From positions 1 to 30,855 of the IMG/VR virus record IMGVR_UViG_3300033155_001977: 30,855 nt of DNA, one strand, 5' to 3'. The position numbers were made by a program, and so were the translations under genes. The stretch is from a virus. Under the pieces are notes generated by a model. The model did not search any database. It saw only the letters and a list, made by a program, of their open reading frames with translations, and was not told where the DNA came from. Shown here piece by piece: positions 1-5,955 of the stretch; the first letter of the stretch is position 1, and the number at the start of each line of letters is the position of its first letter.

Positions 1-2
1 CT

Positions 3-161
3 GAGTGCTTTCATTGCTATAAGTGCTATGATTGCTCTAATTGCACTGATTGCACTGATTGCACTGATTGCTTTTATTGCTTTGGGGTAACCAATGGGGA
101 ATATATGATATTAAACGTACAGTTTACGAAAAAAGAATATAACTGTTTTATGGATTCATAA
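3..161 (+). CDS. Cys-triplet-repeat protein, C-terminal part (5' truncated)
   Basis: This is the 3' end of a gene that enters from outside the window. It reads in frame 3 and stops at TAA 159-161. The visible 52 residues start with nine cysteines spaced exactly every third residue, all TGC codons (pattern CxxCxxC, including CTDCTDCTDC), followed by a tail containing GEYMILNVQFTKKEY. From memory, bacterial and phage proteins with such Cys triplets often end in a similar ILN-Q-(Y/F)-(T/S)-K-E-(E/Q)-Y tail; I cannot check this. The stop is followed at once by an AGGAAA ribosome site and the nuclease ATG at 173, so it looks like the first visible gene of the plus-strand operon. Function is unknown; metal binding or a stacked Cys ladder is possible. 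Frame 1 also stays open to position 90 (Ala-Leu-Ile repeats), but it lacks the continuation and the link to the next gene. Confidence 0.6.
   Translation, partial: ECFHCYKCYDCSNCTDCTDCTDCFYCFGVTNGEYMILNVQFTKKEYNCFMDS
40..66 (+). repeat. Three exact 9-bp tandem units (ATTGCACTG)
   Basis: Three identical 9-bp units lie at 40-48, 49-57 and 58-66, flanked by diverged units such as ATTGCTCTA and ATTGCTTTT. The unit length equals three codons, so copy-number change would keep the Cys-triplet reading frame intact. It underlies the CTD repeats of the overlapping gene. Confidence 0.85.
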
Positions 162-172
162 GGAAACAAAAA

Positions 173-898
173 ATGAGATACTACACATATAACGATATTG
201 AACTGCCTTCTGTTACAACTATTACAGGAATATTAGACAAGCCTGCACTAATGTACTGGGCGGCTAATTGTACACGTGATTATATCCTTGAACAACTGTC
301 TACCTTTGAGCTTAACGACAACAGAAATAAATTATTAGAAATAATTAATGATGGGCCTAAAAATTTTAGAAAGGTTTCAAAAAAAGCTCGGGACATTGGT
401 TCGCAAACACATGAAGCGATTGAAGAATATTTGAAAACTGGCAAGGAACCTTACAAGCCAGGAAAAGAAGTTGAGACAGCTTTTACAGCTTTCCTTGAAT
501 GGAAAGATGCAGTTAATTTACAACCTGTCTCAGTTGAGAAAACTGTTTTTTGCGATATGAATTTTGGATATGCTGGAACTTTAGACTTAATTGCAGACAT
601 AACAATTAAAAATAAAACTAAACGCTTTGTAATTGATTTTAAAACCAGCAAAGCTATTTACAAACCTGAGTACAATTTACAATGTGCTGCATACAGAGGA
701 GCACTTAAAGTGGAATCTATTTGTGCAAATGATATAAACTTATCAATTGAAGGAAACGCAATTGTTAGATTAGATAAAGCGACAGGCTTCCCACAGTTTA
801 AAGATTTTTCAGATTCTTATTTGAATGACGTAGAAGCCTTTATGACCCTTGCTAAGTTTTTTTATTTAACACATAATTGGAAGGGAAAACAAAAATGA
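173..898 (+). CDS. PD-(D/E)XK nuclease (Cas4/RecB-like phage exonuclease)
   Basis: This 241-residue protein is probably a DNA nuclease of the PD-(D/E)XK superfamily, acting on phage or host DNA in recombination or replication. The expected motif series is visible in order: H80 in THEAIEEYL, D138 in GTLDLIAD, the D-x-K core in VIDFKTSK (D155, K157), and the QxxxY motif in QCAAYRGA (Q170, Y174). The N-terminus (YNDIELPSVTTITGI) is also typical of phage members of this family. No Cys cluster for an iron-sulfur site is seen, so it is not a full Cas4. The ATG at 173 follows AGGAAA. The gene overlaps the next one by 4 nt (ATGA), suggesting translational coupling with a NinB/Orf-like protein, a partner that fits a recombination module. 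Specific activity (5'-3' exonuclease or endonuclease) cannot be told. Confidence 0.82.
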   Translation: MRYYTYNDIELPSVTTITGILDKPALMYWAANCTRDYILEQLSTFELNDNRNKLLEIINDGPKNFRKVSKKARDIGSQTHEAIEEYLKTGKEPYKPGKEVETAFTAFLEWKDAVNLQPVSVEKTVFCDMNFGYAGTLDLIADITIKNKTKRFVIDFKTSKAIYKPEYNLQCAAYRGALKVESICANDINLSIEGNAIVRLDKATGFPQFKDFSDSYLNDVEAFMTLAKFFYLTHNWKGKQK

Positions 899-1326
899 TT
901 GCACCTCGTTTTAAAGGTATCATAAATTTTGATAAAGCCCTCAATTTCAGGCTAAAAGAAATTTCAAGATGGGGTATGTGGTTGTCCACTAAATTCAAAG
1001 AAGGCGAGCACATAGAAATAATTATTAAAAAATGGAAACGCAAAAAAAGTAATCAGCAAAACAAATACTATTGGGGTGTAATCATTTCAATATTAAGCGC
1101 TCACACTGGATACACTAAAGAAGAAATGCACGAAGCGTTAAAGGTAAAATTCTTAAAGGACGTTACAAGTATATCCGAAGTGCCTAAGTTTTTTGATTAT
1201 AAAAAATTAAGTACAGTATACCAAGAAGAATATCACGATAGAATCAGAGTTTTTGCAGCAACAGACCTTGGGGTTAATATCCCGCTGCCAAATGAATGCA
1301 ACTATGAAGGAATTATAAATGATTAA
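895..1326 (+). CDS. NinB/Orf-like recombination-associated protein
   Basis: A 143-residue protein whose layout resembles the lambda Orf/NinB type of phage recombination mediator. The segment KKSNQQNKYYWGVI is the counterpart of the R-S-x-x-Q-N-R-x-x-W motif of NinB, and it is followed by HTGYTKEEMHEALK and a C-terminal part around IRVFAATDLGVNIPLP. I chose the ATG at 895, which overlaps the nuclease stop (ATGA) and has AAGGGAA upstream, over a TTG at 877 that would add six residues. The pairing with a PD-(D/E)XK nuclease supports a job in DNA recombination or repair. The family assignment rests on motif memory only; many phages carry this protein as hypothetical. Confidence 0.55.
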   Translation: MIAPRFKGIINFDKALNFRLKEISRWGMWLSTKFKEGEHIEIIIKKWKRKKSNQQNKYYWGVIISILSAHTGYTKEEMHEALKVKFLKDVTSISEVPKFFDYKKLSTVYQEEYHDRIRVFAATDLGVNIPLPNECNYEGIIND

Positions 1327-1588
1327 ATTAAAATTTCTTAATGTTCATAATGCGCTTACCCTTTTTCCGAAATTATCGATAGCTGATAAAAATAGAATGG
1401 AGAAAGCTATAACAGACCAATCAGAGCGTGATGCGTTTAAAGATAAATGCGTAACTAAATGTGGCAAATGCAAATTAGCAACTCGGCATGGAACACTCAA
1501 GCTCGGTACTTTATTGTATGGGTGTAAGCATAAAAACTTTTTCACAGATAACCCTAAGAAACTAAAAGCCGCTCCTTTTTTAGATTAA
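1319..1588 (+). CDS. Small Cys-motif protein, unknown
   Basis: An 89-residue protein that I do not recognise. It has four cysteines in the C-terminal half (C44, C48, C51, C69; CVTKCGKC then YGCKH), a spacing compatible with one zinc or metal site but not with a named family. The N-terminal 40 residues look helical and charged. The start overlaps the previous gene by 8 nt, with GAAGGA just upstream, so it is probably coupled to it. Confidence 0.6.
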   Translation: MIKLKFLNVHNALTLFPKLSIADKNRMEKAITDQSERDAFKDKCVTKCGKCKLATRHGTLKLGTLLYGCKHKNFFTDNPKKLKAAPFLD

Positions 1589-1665
1589 TGTCTAAAACTT
1601 CCATATAGACATCAAGAAGGCGAGATAAACAAAAACGAATAGTAGTCAAGGGGTAACAAATAGTC

Positions 1666-1697
1666 GCGTCGCCAAGACGACGCATGTGCGATATAAT
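1666..1697 (+). promoter_or_regulatory. Palindrome next to a TATAAT box (possible operator/promoter)
   Basis: In the 129-bp gap between two plus-strand genes there is a perfect 6-bp inverted repeat, GCGTCG (1666-1671) and CGACGC (1678-1683), with a 6-nt spacer, much more GC-rich than its surroundings. A second small palindrome CGCATGTGCG (1681-1690) follows, then a consensus -10 box TATAAT at 1692-1697. No TTGACA-like -35 is present at 16-18 bp spacing; the palindrome lies at that position instead. This may be an activator-dependent or repressed promoter giving a very short leader before the ribosome site at about 1705. It could also simply be an RNA hairpin. No T-run follows, so it is not a standard terminator. 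Confidence 0.35.
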
Positions 1698-1717
1698 TTA
1701 CAACAAGGAGACAAACA

Positions 1718-1987
1718 ATGAATAAACCAATTTCAATATGTGAGTTTTTAAAAACACTACAGCTTCTTTTTAATCCTGAAGAATATGTAATAGGCTTTCT
1801 GCTTTATTATAAAGATGGGGTATATCATGCTAGCTTTACACAACAAGAAAAACCTACAGGGGAAACTGTAGTTTTTATCAAAATTGAAAAAAACAAACCT
1901 TTGACAAGTACTGATATAAACCAAGCAGTGTGTGACTTTTGTGATAAAAAAATATTTACACAAATCCGCATAACCATTTTACCCTAA
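1718..1987 (+). CDS. Hypothetical phage protein (89 aa)
   Basis: An unrecognised 89-residue protein with a strong AAGGAG ribosome site ending about 7 nt before the ATG. The middle (VIGFLLYYKDGVYHASFTQQ) looks like beta strands and the protein has two C-terminal cysteines in CDFCDKK. No transmembrane segment or known motif is seen. It is the first gene after the palindrome/TATAAT region, so it may head a sub-operon that includes the ferredoxin. Confidence 0.6.
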   Translation: MNKPISICEFLKTLQLLFNPEEYVIGFLLYYKDGVYHASFTQQEKPTGETVVFIKIEKNKPLTSTDINQAVCDFCDKKIFTQIRITILP

Positions 1988-2031
1988 TAAAGTAAAAGGG
2001 AATTACCTTCAAATTATCGATAAAGTAGAGC

Positions 2032-2211
2032 ATGATTTCAATAAACAAAACTAAATGCATTAATTGCGGAGCATGTACTTTTGAGTGTGATGGTGGCGCA
2101 TTAGATTATTTTTCAGAAAAAGAAATAACTTATTCAGAAAAAGATTGTATGGAATGCTACGAATGCGTGGATGTCTGTGAGCAAAATGCAATTACGGTAA
2201 AGAAAGAATAA
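2032..2211 (+). CDS. Small 2[4Fe-4S] ferredoxin
   Basis: This 59-residue gene encodes two complete CxxCxxCxxxC iron-sulfur motifs: C9, C12, C15, C19 (CINCGACTFEC) and C39, C42, C45, C49 (CMECYECVDVC). Each motif is followed by the usual short strand (GGALDY and QNAITV). This is the layout of bacterial-type 2[4Fe-4S] ferredoxins, low-potential electron carriers in the cytoplasm. The common proline after the fourth Cys is replaced by Asp and Glu. The length matches classic clostridial-type ferredoxins (about 55-60 residues), so nothing appears missing. The ribosome site is weak (AGAG shortly before ATG). It lies 6 nt before the next gene and 44 nt after the previous one, clearly inside the phage operon. 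Its electron partner is unknown; a host oxidoreductase or a phage enzyme such as an anaerobic ribonucleotide reductase activase outside the window are possibilities. Confidence 0.85.
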   Translation: MISINKTKCINCGACTFECDGGALDYFSEKEITYSEKDCMECYECVDVCEQNAITVKKE

Positions 2212-2217
2212 AGTAAT

Positions 2218-2451
2218 ATGAAAGCTTTTTATTTAAAACATCCAACAGGAAAAAATACGCCACAGCAAAAATATTATAGAAGCCCATGTTTTACATGTGC
2301 ACACAAAGAGGATGATAAGCACAAGTGCTCTGCAAAGTGCAGGGCACGAATAAACTATTTAAACACATTAGAACTTACCTATAACAGGGATGCTGATTTT
2401 TCACATTTAACAAACTACCCAATTATAGAAAAAAGTTTTAGAAAATGCTAA
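2218..2451 (+). CDS. Small zinc-finger-like protein (CxxC-x9-CxxxC)
   Basis: A 77-residue protein with a compact Cys motif, C24, C27, C37, C41 (PCFTCAHKEDDKHKCSAKCRARI), which suggests a single zinc site followed by a basic helix. This could be a small nucleic-acid or protein-binding finger. I recall similar uncharacterised phage proteins but no function. It starts 6 nt after the ferredoxin stop with only a weak purine stretch as ribosome site, so translation is probably coupled. Its end overlaps the next ATG by 7 nt. Confidence 0.6.
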   Translation: MKAFYLKHPTGKNTPQQKYYRSPCFTCAHKEDDKHKCSAKCRARINYLNTLELTYNRDADFSHLTNYPIIEKSFRKC

Positions 2452-3152
2452 TATCATTATTAAAAAGGATATATAAAAAAATGAAATGGCCAGACCATAA
2501 AAGAGAAAAAAAAGAACTTGGCTTGCCAGAAGAACAACTTACTTTCTTAACTACTCCAGAACCTTTTAAAACCAAGCCGCTTGACAATTTCCCAATAACA
2601 GAAAAAATACAAAACCGAGAACCTATATCCGATTTCTTTTATTGGTATGAAGTCTTTAAAAGTCCTACTGCTAAAAAATTACGGATTGATAACAACACAA
2701 CCGATATTAAAATTTTAGAGGCTATACAATATCATGCTGCATATACTTTAGACCCTATCCGGAAACATATTAAAAGTCCTGTTTATATAGGCTCCTGGTA
2801 TCGTAACCAGCAATTGTCTTATGCTCTAAAGCTTCTAAACACAAAAAAATATACGACAGAACAAATTCGCAATATGGTTTTAAAAATACCTGCACCTTTC
2901 CGCCTCAGTTATCATAAAACAGGAGGGTGTACAGATTTTGAACCTATTCAACATTCTATCTCTTTAAGCAAAATAGCCCTATGGATAATAGACAACCTAC
3001 CATTTCATCAAATAATATTAGAATACTTCCCGAATGGCTGGATTCATTTAGCAAGCTTTAAAGATAAAGCTGATGGCATTATTTTGATAAAAGATGAAAA
3101 CCACGATTATGTAAAAGCTGATAGGGAATATATTATACAGTTATATGGATAA
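2445..3152 (+). CDS. M15-type peptidoglycan peptidase, probable endolysin
   Basis: A 235-residue protein matching the M15_3 (VanY/D-Ala-D-Ala carboxypeptidase-like) zinc peptidase layout used by many phage endolysins. Visible elements are the N-terminal cap FYWYEVFKSPTAKKLRIDN (about 65-83), LDPIRKHIKSPVYIGSWYRN (102-121), the zinc motif SYHKTGGCTDFE (H157, D164) and the C-terminal GWIHLASF with the third zinc ligand H201. There is no signal peptide or membrane anchor, so release would need a holin. The first ATG at 2445 overlaps the previous gene but has no good ribosome site; the in-frame ATG at 2481 with AAAAGGA upstream (spacing about 12) is an alternative that would drop 12 residues. Unusually, it sits in the plus-strand operon and not beside the holin. 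Confidence 0.75.
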   Translation: MLISLLKRIYKKMKWPDHKREKKELGLPEEQLTFLTTPEPFKTKPLDNFPITEKIQNREPISDFFYWYEVFKSPTAKKLRIDNNTTDIKILEAIQYHAAYTLDPIRKHIKSPVYIGSWYRNQQLSYALKLLNTKKYTTEQIRNMVLKIPAPFRLSYHKTGGCTDFEPIQHSISLSKIALWIIDNLPFHQIILEYFPNGWIHLASFKDKADGIILIKDENHDYVKADREYIIQLYG

Positions 3153-3178
3153 CTTAAATAAACAAAGGAATAAAAAAA

Positions 3179-3583
3179 ATGTATTGTATCATTGCAAATG
3201 TGATAAAGGATAAACTTTTACGTAAAGGCGCAAAAGTCCGTCTTGTAGATTGGCATGTGGGAGGCAGAAACCATTGGGTGCGTGGACTGTCTAAAGGTGG
3301 AAGATATATAACAAAAATTATCCCTTATAAAAAATTAACGGATTTTAGAGTAACGTATATTGATTGGATGAAAAAGACAGATTGCCTAAGTATGTGGAAG
3401 CGGCAAGACAAAGCTCAAGAGTTTGCAACTCATCTTGTCAAAACATGGGATAAAATAAGAGCGTATGACCATCAAGGAAATCTTATAAAAGATGGGGTGC
3501 CTGAGACTTCTTTATATAAAAAAGTACCTTCGGCAAATGTTTATATCCCTTTTTTAAAAAAATATAATTGCATGTGGACTTAA
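3179..3583 (+). CDS. Hypothetical basic phage protein (134 aa)
   Basis: An unrecognised 134-residue protein, rich in Lys, Arg and Trp (for example VRLVDWHVGGRNHWVRGLSKGG and IDWMKKTDCLSMWKRQ). The basic, aromatic composition could suit nucleic-acid binding, but there is no recognisable motif. The ATG at 3179 has AAAGGAA upstream at a spacing of about 7-8. It is the last plus-strand gene before the convergence with the late operon. Confidence 0.55.
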   Translation: MYCIIANVIKDKLLRKGAKVRLVDWHVGGRNHWVRGLSKGGRYITKIIPYKKLTDFRVTYIDWMKKTDCLSMWKRQDKAQEFATHLVKTWDKIRAYDHQGNLIKDGVPETSLYKKVPSANVYIPFLKKYNCMWT

Positions 3584-3595
3584 AATAATCATTGA

Positions 3596-3623
3596 ATTAA
3601 ACAAACACCCCTTCAACAAAGGG
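3596..3623 (-). terminator. Possible terminator of the late operon
   Basis: Between the convergent genes, CCCTT (3609-3613) and AAGGG (3619-3623) form a 5-bp stem with a CAACA loop. Read on the minus strand it is followed by GTGTTTGTTTAATT, an imperfect T-rich tract, just after the holin stop. The stem is short, so this is a weak call; no T-run follows on the plus strand. Confidence 0.35.
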
Positions 3624-3630
3624 AGGTAGC

Positions 3631-4083
3631 TTAAGAGTTCCCATTAAGGAATTTATTAAAACCTCCCTTAATACCTGACCCGTTAGATATCTTTTCACAA
3701 GAACGCCCTACAACATAACCAGAAACTCCTAAAGATAACAGTTTCCACATCTGAGCAGGCACGTCAAGCGTAACAGATTTTACAAAAAATAAAGATAAAT
3801 ACGGCGCAATGATATAATTATTTGCTATGATAACCACAAAAACTAACATAAGCAATGGGCGCCAGTTTCTCTGCATCCAGCTTTCACCTTGTGCTTCTGC
3901 TATAATAACAGAAGACTGAGCTTTTAATAAAGCAAGAAATTGAGTATTAGCTATCTCAATTATTTTAGACTCTAATTCTGCTTTTATTTTACGAGCAAGG
4001 TCTTTGTCCTCAACAAGTTTATCAACAATCCCAAGAGCCTTAGAAAAAAGTTCTGCCACTGGTTTTATTAAAAGATTAAACAT
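3631..4083 (-). CDS. Holin, 3TM GTA-type family
   Basis: A 150-residue membrane protein resembling the GTA_holin_3TM family. The N-terminal amphipathic helical region (about 1-65) is followed by the family signature ESWMQRNWRPLLMLVF (67-82), a first membrane span at about 75-98, and a second hydrophobic stretch (about 111-127) ending in VGRSCEK, the counterpart of the usual VGRSGEK. Such proteins are thought to permeabilise the inner membrane at lysis and release endolysin. It is the last gene of the late operon, after a coiled-coil membrane protein and a polytopic membrane protein. Confidence 0.8.
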   Translation of the reverse strand: MFNLLIKPVAELFSKALGIVDKLVEDKDLARKIKAELESKIIEIANTQFLALLKAQSSVIIAEAQGESWMQRNWRPLLMLVFVVIIANNYIIAPYLSLFFVKSVTLDVPAQMWKLLSLGVSGYVVGRSCEKISNGSGIKGGFNKFLNGNS

Positions 4084-4094
4084 ACGATACTCCT

Positions 4095-4436
4095 TTACGT
4101 TTTCTCTGCTATTTTATTAATACTGGCTGCAATTGCTTCCACGCTTTTACATAATGTTTCTATTTTAACCGTTAGAACTCTTATTGTTCCCTCAATAGTT
4201 CCTTCTTTTTGCTTTAAGTCTTTTATATCCTTTTCACAAATAGTAATCCGTTCTCTTAAACGGTTTGTCTCTGTTGCATTATTTTCTTTTGCATTCGCTA
4301 TAAGCCCTTGTATTGCTTCTTTATCAGACGTTTGCCGTTTCGTAAAAGTATTAAACGCAAAACCTACCCATCCCAAAAGAACAATAATTATAGCGTTAAA
4401 TAAAATTGCCACTATTGGCCATAATGAGGAATTCAT
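4095..4436 (-). CDS. Membrane-anchored coiled-coil protein (possible i-spanin)
   Basis: This 113-residue protein has one N-terminal membrane span (about 6-30) followed by a long charged region (about 37-105) with heptad character (RERITICEKDIKDLKQKEGTIEGTIRVL), so it should be a bitopic protein with a coiled coil outside the inner membrane. In a lysis cassette next to a holin this is the layout of an inner-membrane spanin, but no partner o-spanin lipoprotein is visible. DUF2730/DUF2746-type coiled-coil phage proteins are an alternative. It overlaps the upstream gene's stop by 4 nt (ATGA). Confidence 0.55.
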   Translation of the reverse strand: MNSSLWPIVAILFNAIIIVLLGWVGFAFNTFTKRQTSDKEAIQGLIANAKENNATETNRLRERITICEKDIKDLKQKEGTIEGTIRVLTVKIETLCKSVEAIAASINKIAEKT

Positions 4437-5221
4437 TTATTTTTCCTATATTCATCCTGTACTTTAAAAGCTAAGTAAGCACTGAAAAATAAAAAACTTA
4501 TAACTATTATTATAAATTCTGGTGCATATTGATAAAAATTATTTGATTCGCTTTGAAACTGAGATTGGTTTTGCACAGAACTTTTTATTATAATAGCAAC
4601 AGATGGCACTCCTACATATAATTTACTGTATAAAAAAACTCCTAAATTCAAATAAAGTTCTCGGAAAAGCAAAATTAACCATAAAAACTTAGTGAATGAA
4701 AAAAGATCTTTAATTGAAACAAAAACAGAAAATACAAAATACGCTATTGAACTATATAAAATAAATTGGCAAAATCTATGCAACAATTCAAAATTATAAG
4801 CAGGGTTAAGGTTTGTTATTTTACAAAATGAAAGCTCATTATTTAAAAAAGCTTTATAGAAAACAAATAGATTAACCTGTTCGGAATCATTTAAAACAGC
4901 TACTGTATAATTGAATGTATTATAATATAAAGTTATAGCGGCTAAAATCATAATTATAAAAATTATTCCTTTAACCCAAAAATTATATTTTAGAAAATTC
5001 AAAAAAGATTTTTCTTTATATTGATATGTAGTGAAAAGACTTATTACAAAAAAGAAAAGGCCTACCATAAAAAGACCAGCAGCACACATATTCCAAGTTG
5101 CCTCATAGCTTAAAGCTTGGCCTGACATTCTATCAGCTTGATAAAGAGCAATATAAAAAAAACTTACAAAGTAACCAATAAACCCTGCTATTATTAACTT
5201 GTCTTTATATAACAATCCCAA
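4433..5221 (-). CDS. Polytopic membrane protein, unknown
   Basis: A 262-residue protein with about six predicted hydrophobic spans (about 9-28, 46-65, 84-101, 151-170, 177-197 and 235-253), rich in Phe, Ile and Tyr. I do not recognise a family. The start is a TTG at 5221, directly after the TAA of the previous small gene and 7 nt after a GGAGG ribosome site that is itself part of that gene's coding end. No ATG is available nearer than residue 32, so the TTG is convincing. The position between tiny hydrophobic genes and the spanin/holin genes suggests a membrane job late in infection, such as lysis control or superinfection exclusion, but this is only context. Confidence 0.6.
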   Translation of the reverse strand: MGLLYKDKLIIAGFIGYFVSFFYIALYQADRMSGQALSYEATWNMCAAGLFMVGLFFFVISLFTTYQYKEKSFLNFLKYNFWVKGIIFIIMILAAITLYYNTFNYTVAVLNDSEQVNLFVFYKAFLNNELSFCKITNLNPAYNFELLHRFCQFILYSSIAYFVFSVFVSIKDLFSFTKFLWLILLFRELYLNLGVFLYSKLYVGVPSVAIIIKSSVQNQSQFQSESNNFYQYAPEFIIIVISFLFFSAYLAFKVQDEYRKNK

Positions 5222-5395
5222 TTAGCGACCTCCGCCTTGCCCAACTGTATTTCTTTTCCTCTTTTCAAACTGTTTTTTAGTTATACCATTTTTTTTGAGA
5301 AAGCGTTTGTCATAAAAAGCTTTAGCCTGCCAACCAAAAAAAAGACCTGCTGCCAATAAAATTATCTCTATAAACATTCTCGCATCTAATTCCAT
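5222..5395 (-). CDS. Small single-span membrane protein (57 aa)
   Basis: A 57-residue gene with one hydrophobic span (IEIILLAAGLFFGW, residues 9-22) followed by a strongly basic tail (KKNGITKKQFEKRKRN) ending in VGQGGGR. The C-terminal GGG is encoded by the GGAGG ribosome site of the next gene. Its own start has a near-perfect GGAGGAGG site, and its ATG overlaps the preceding micro-gene's stop (TAATG). It is probably a membrane peptide with a cytoplasmic basic tail. Function is unknown; lysis timing is one possibility. Confidence 0.65.
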   Translation of the reverse strand: MELDARMFIEIILLAAGLFFGWQAKAFYDKRFLKKNGITKKQFEKRKRNTVGQGGGR

Positions 5396-5448
5396 TATAA
5401 ACCTCCTCCACCAAAAATTAAATAAATTAAGTTAATTACAATACCCAT
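5395..5448 (-). CDS. Hydrophobic micro-gene 2 (17 aa)
   Basis: A 17-codon reading frame, MGIVINLIYLIFGGGGL, starts directly after the stop of micro-gene 1 (TAAATG) and ends in a TAATG overlap with the next gene. Its ribosome site GGAGGAGG lies inside micro-gene 1. It resembles micro-gene 1 in sequence (LIYLIF versus LFYLIF, both ending in glycines), so the pair looks like a tandem duplication. If translated it would be a very short membrane-inserting peptide; it may mainly serve to couple ribosomes to the next gene. Confidence 0.5.
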   Translation of the reverse strand: MGIVINLIYLIFGGGGL

Positions 5449-5502
5449 TTATCTGCCTCCTCCACTGAAAATTAAATAAAACAAATCCATTAAAAAAATC
5501 AT
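5449..5502 (-). CDS. Hydrophobic micro-gene 1 (17 aa)
   Basis: A 17-codon frame, MIFLMDLFYLIFSGGGR, with AAGGAG at 5508-5513 as ribosome site. That site overlaps the stop codon of the upstream cysteine-peptidase-like gene. Its last codons encode GGGR because they contain the GGAGGAGG site for micro-gene 2. Strong ribosome sites and strict stop/start adjacency argue for real translation, but a peptide this short needs direct evidence. Confidence 0.5.
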   Translation of the reverse strand: MIFLMDLFYLIFSGGGR

Positions 5503-5511
5503 ACAAACTCC

Positions 5512-5955
5512 TTATAATTTAATAAAACATATTTTCTTATCTTCTTTACGTGGGTAAAATATCTCATCAGTTTGCGGTTCAATAAATCTTATTTTCCTAT
5601 TTTCATTAATTGAAAAGTTTATTGCGTGAAGACAAGGTTCTTGACCGTCTATTGAAAATTTACCCCACACGACCCCAAACACGTACGGGAAGCGTACTTT
5701 ATTTTCATACTGGTAACGCACTATATCACCCTTTAAAATGTCGGCAAAATCATCACAATCGAATACGCCAGCCTTATAATCCATTCTATCAGTCTTGCTA
5801 CGTTCTAAAAACTCTTTCAACACAGAATCAGATAAACTTATATACGTCGAATCAGCAATAAAAATTCTAAAGCGTTTACATATACAACTGATTTTCCCTT
5901 TTAATTCTTTAAAAAGAATTTTCTTTACATCACCATCAAATAGCACGTCTTCCAT
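5512..5955 (-). CDS. MOA-related papain-like protein
   Basis: This 147-residue protein matches what I recall of proteins annotated as lectin MOA-related, similar to the C-terminal cysteine-peptidase domain of the mushroom agglutinin MOA. Candidate active-site elements appear in the right order: C67 in VFDCDDFADILKGD, H110 in CLHAINFSI (with N113), and E126 in RFIEPQTDEIF. Its normal substrate in phages is not known to me. Near the holin and membrane genes it could be a second wall- or protein-cleaving enzyme, or a virion-associated peptidase. Its ATG overlaps the preceding stop (TAATG). No signal peptide or carbohydrate-binding beta-trefoil domain is present, so it is the catalytic-type domain alone. 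Confidence 0.6.
   Translation of the reverse strand: MEDVLFDGDVKKILFKELKGKISCICKRFRIFIADSTYISLSDSVLKEFLERSKTDRMDYKAGVFDCDDFADILKGDIVRYQYENKVRFPYVFGVVWGKFSIDGQEPCLHAINFSINENRKIRFIEPQTDEIFYPRKEDKKICFIKL

Noticed and set aside
1-90. Frame-1 reading with ALI repeats ending at position 90
   Set aside because: It is the shadow of the frame-3 Cys-triplet gene: frame 3 runs on to 161, right up to the next ribosome site, and has a recognisable C-terminal tail.
877-897. TTG start adding six residues to the NinB/Orf-like gene
   Set aside because: The ATG at 895 has AAGGGAA at good spacing and an ATGA overlap with the previous stop; the TTG has no ribosome site.
2014-2023. TTATCGATAA palindrome upstream of the ferredoxin
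   Set aside because: A 10-bp AT-rich palindrome is expected by chance in AT-rich DNA and has no nearby promoter elements.
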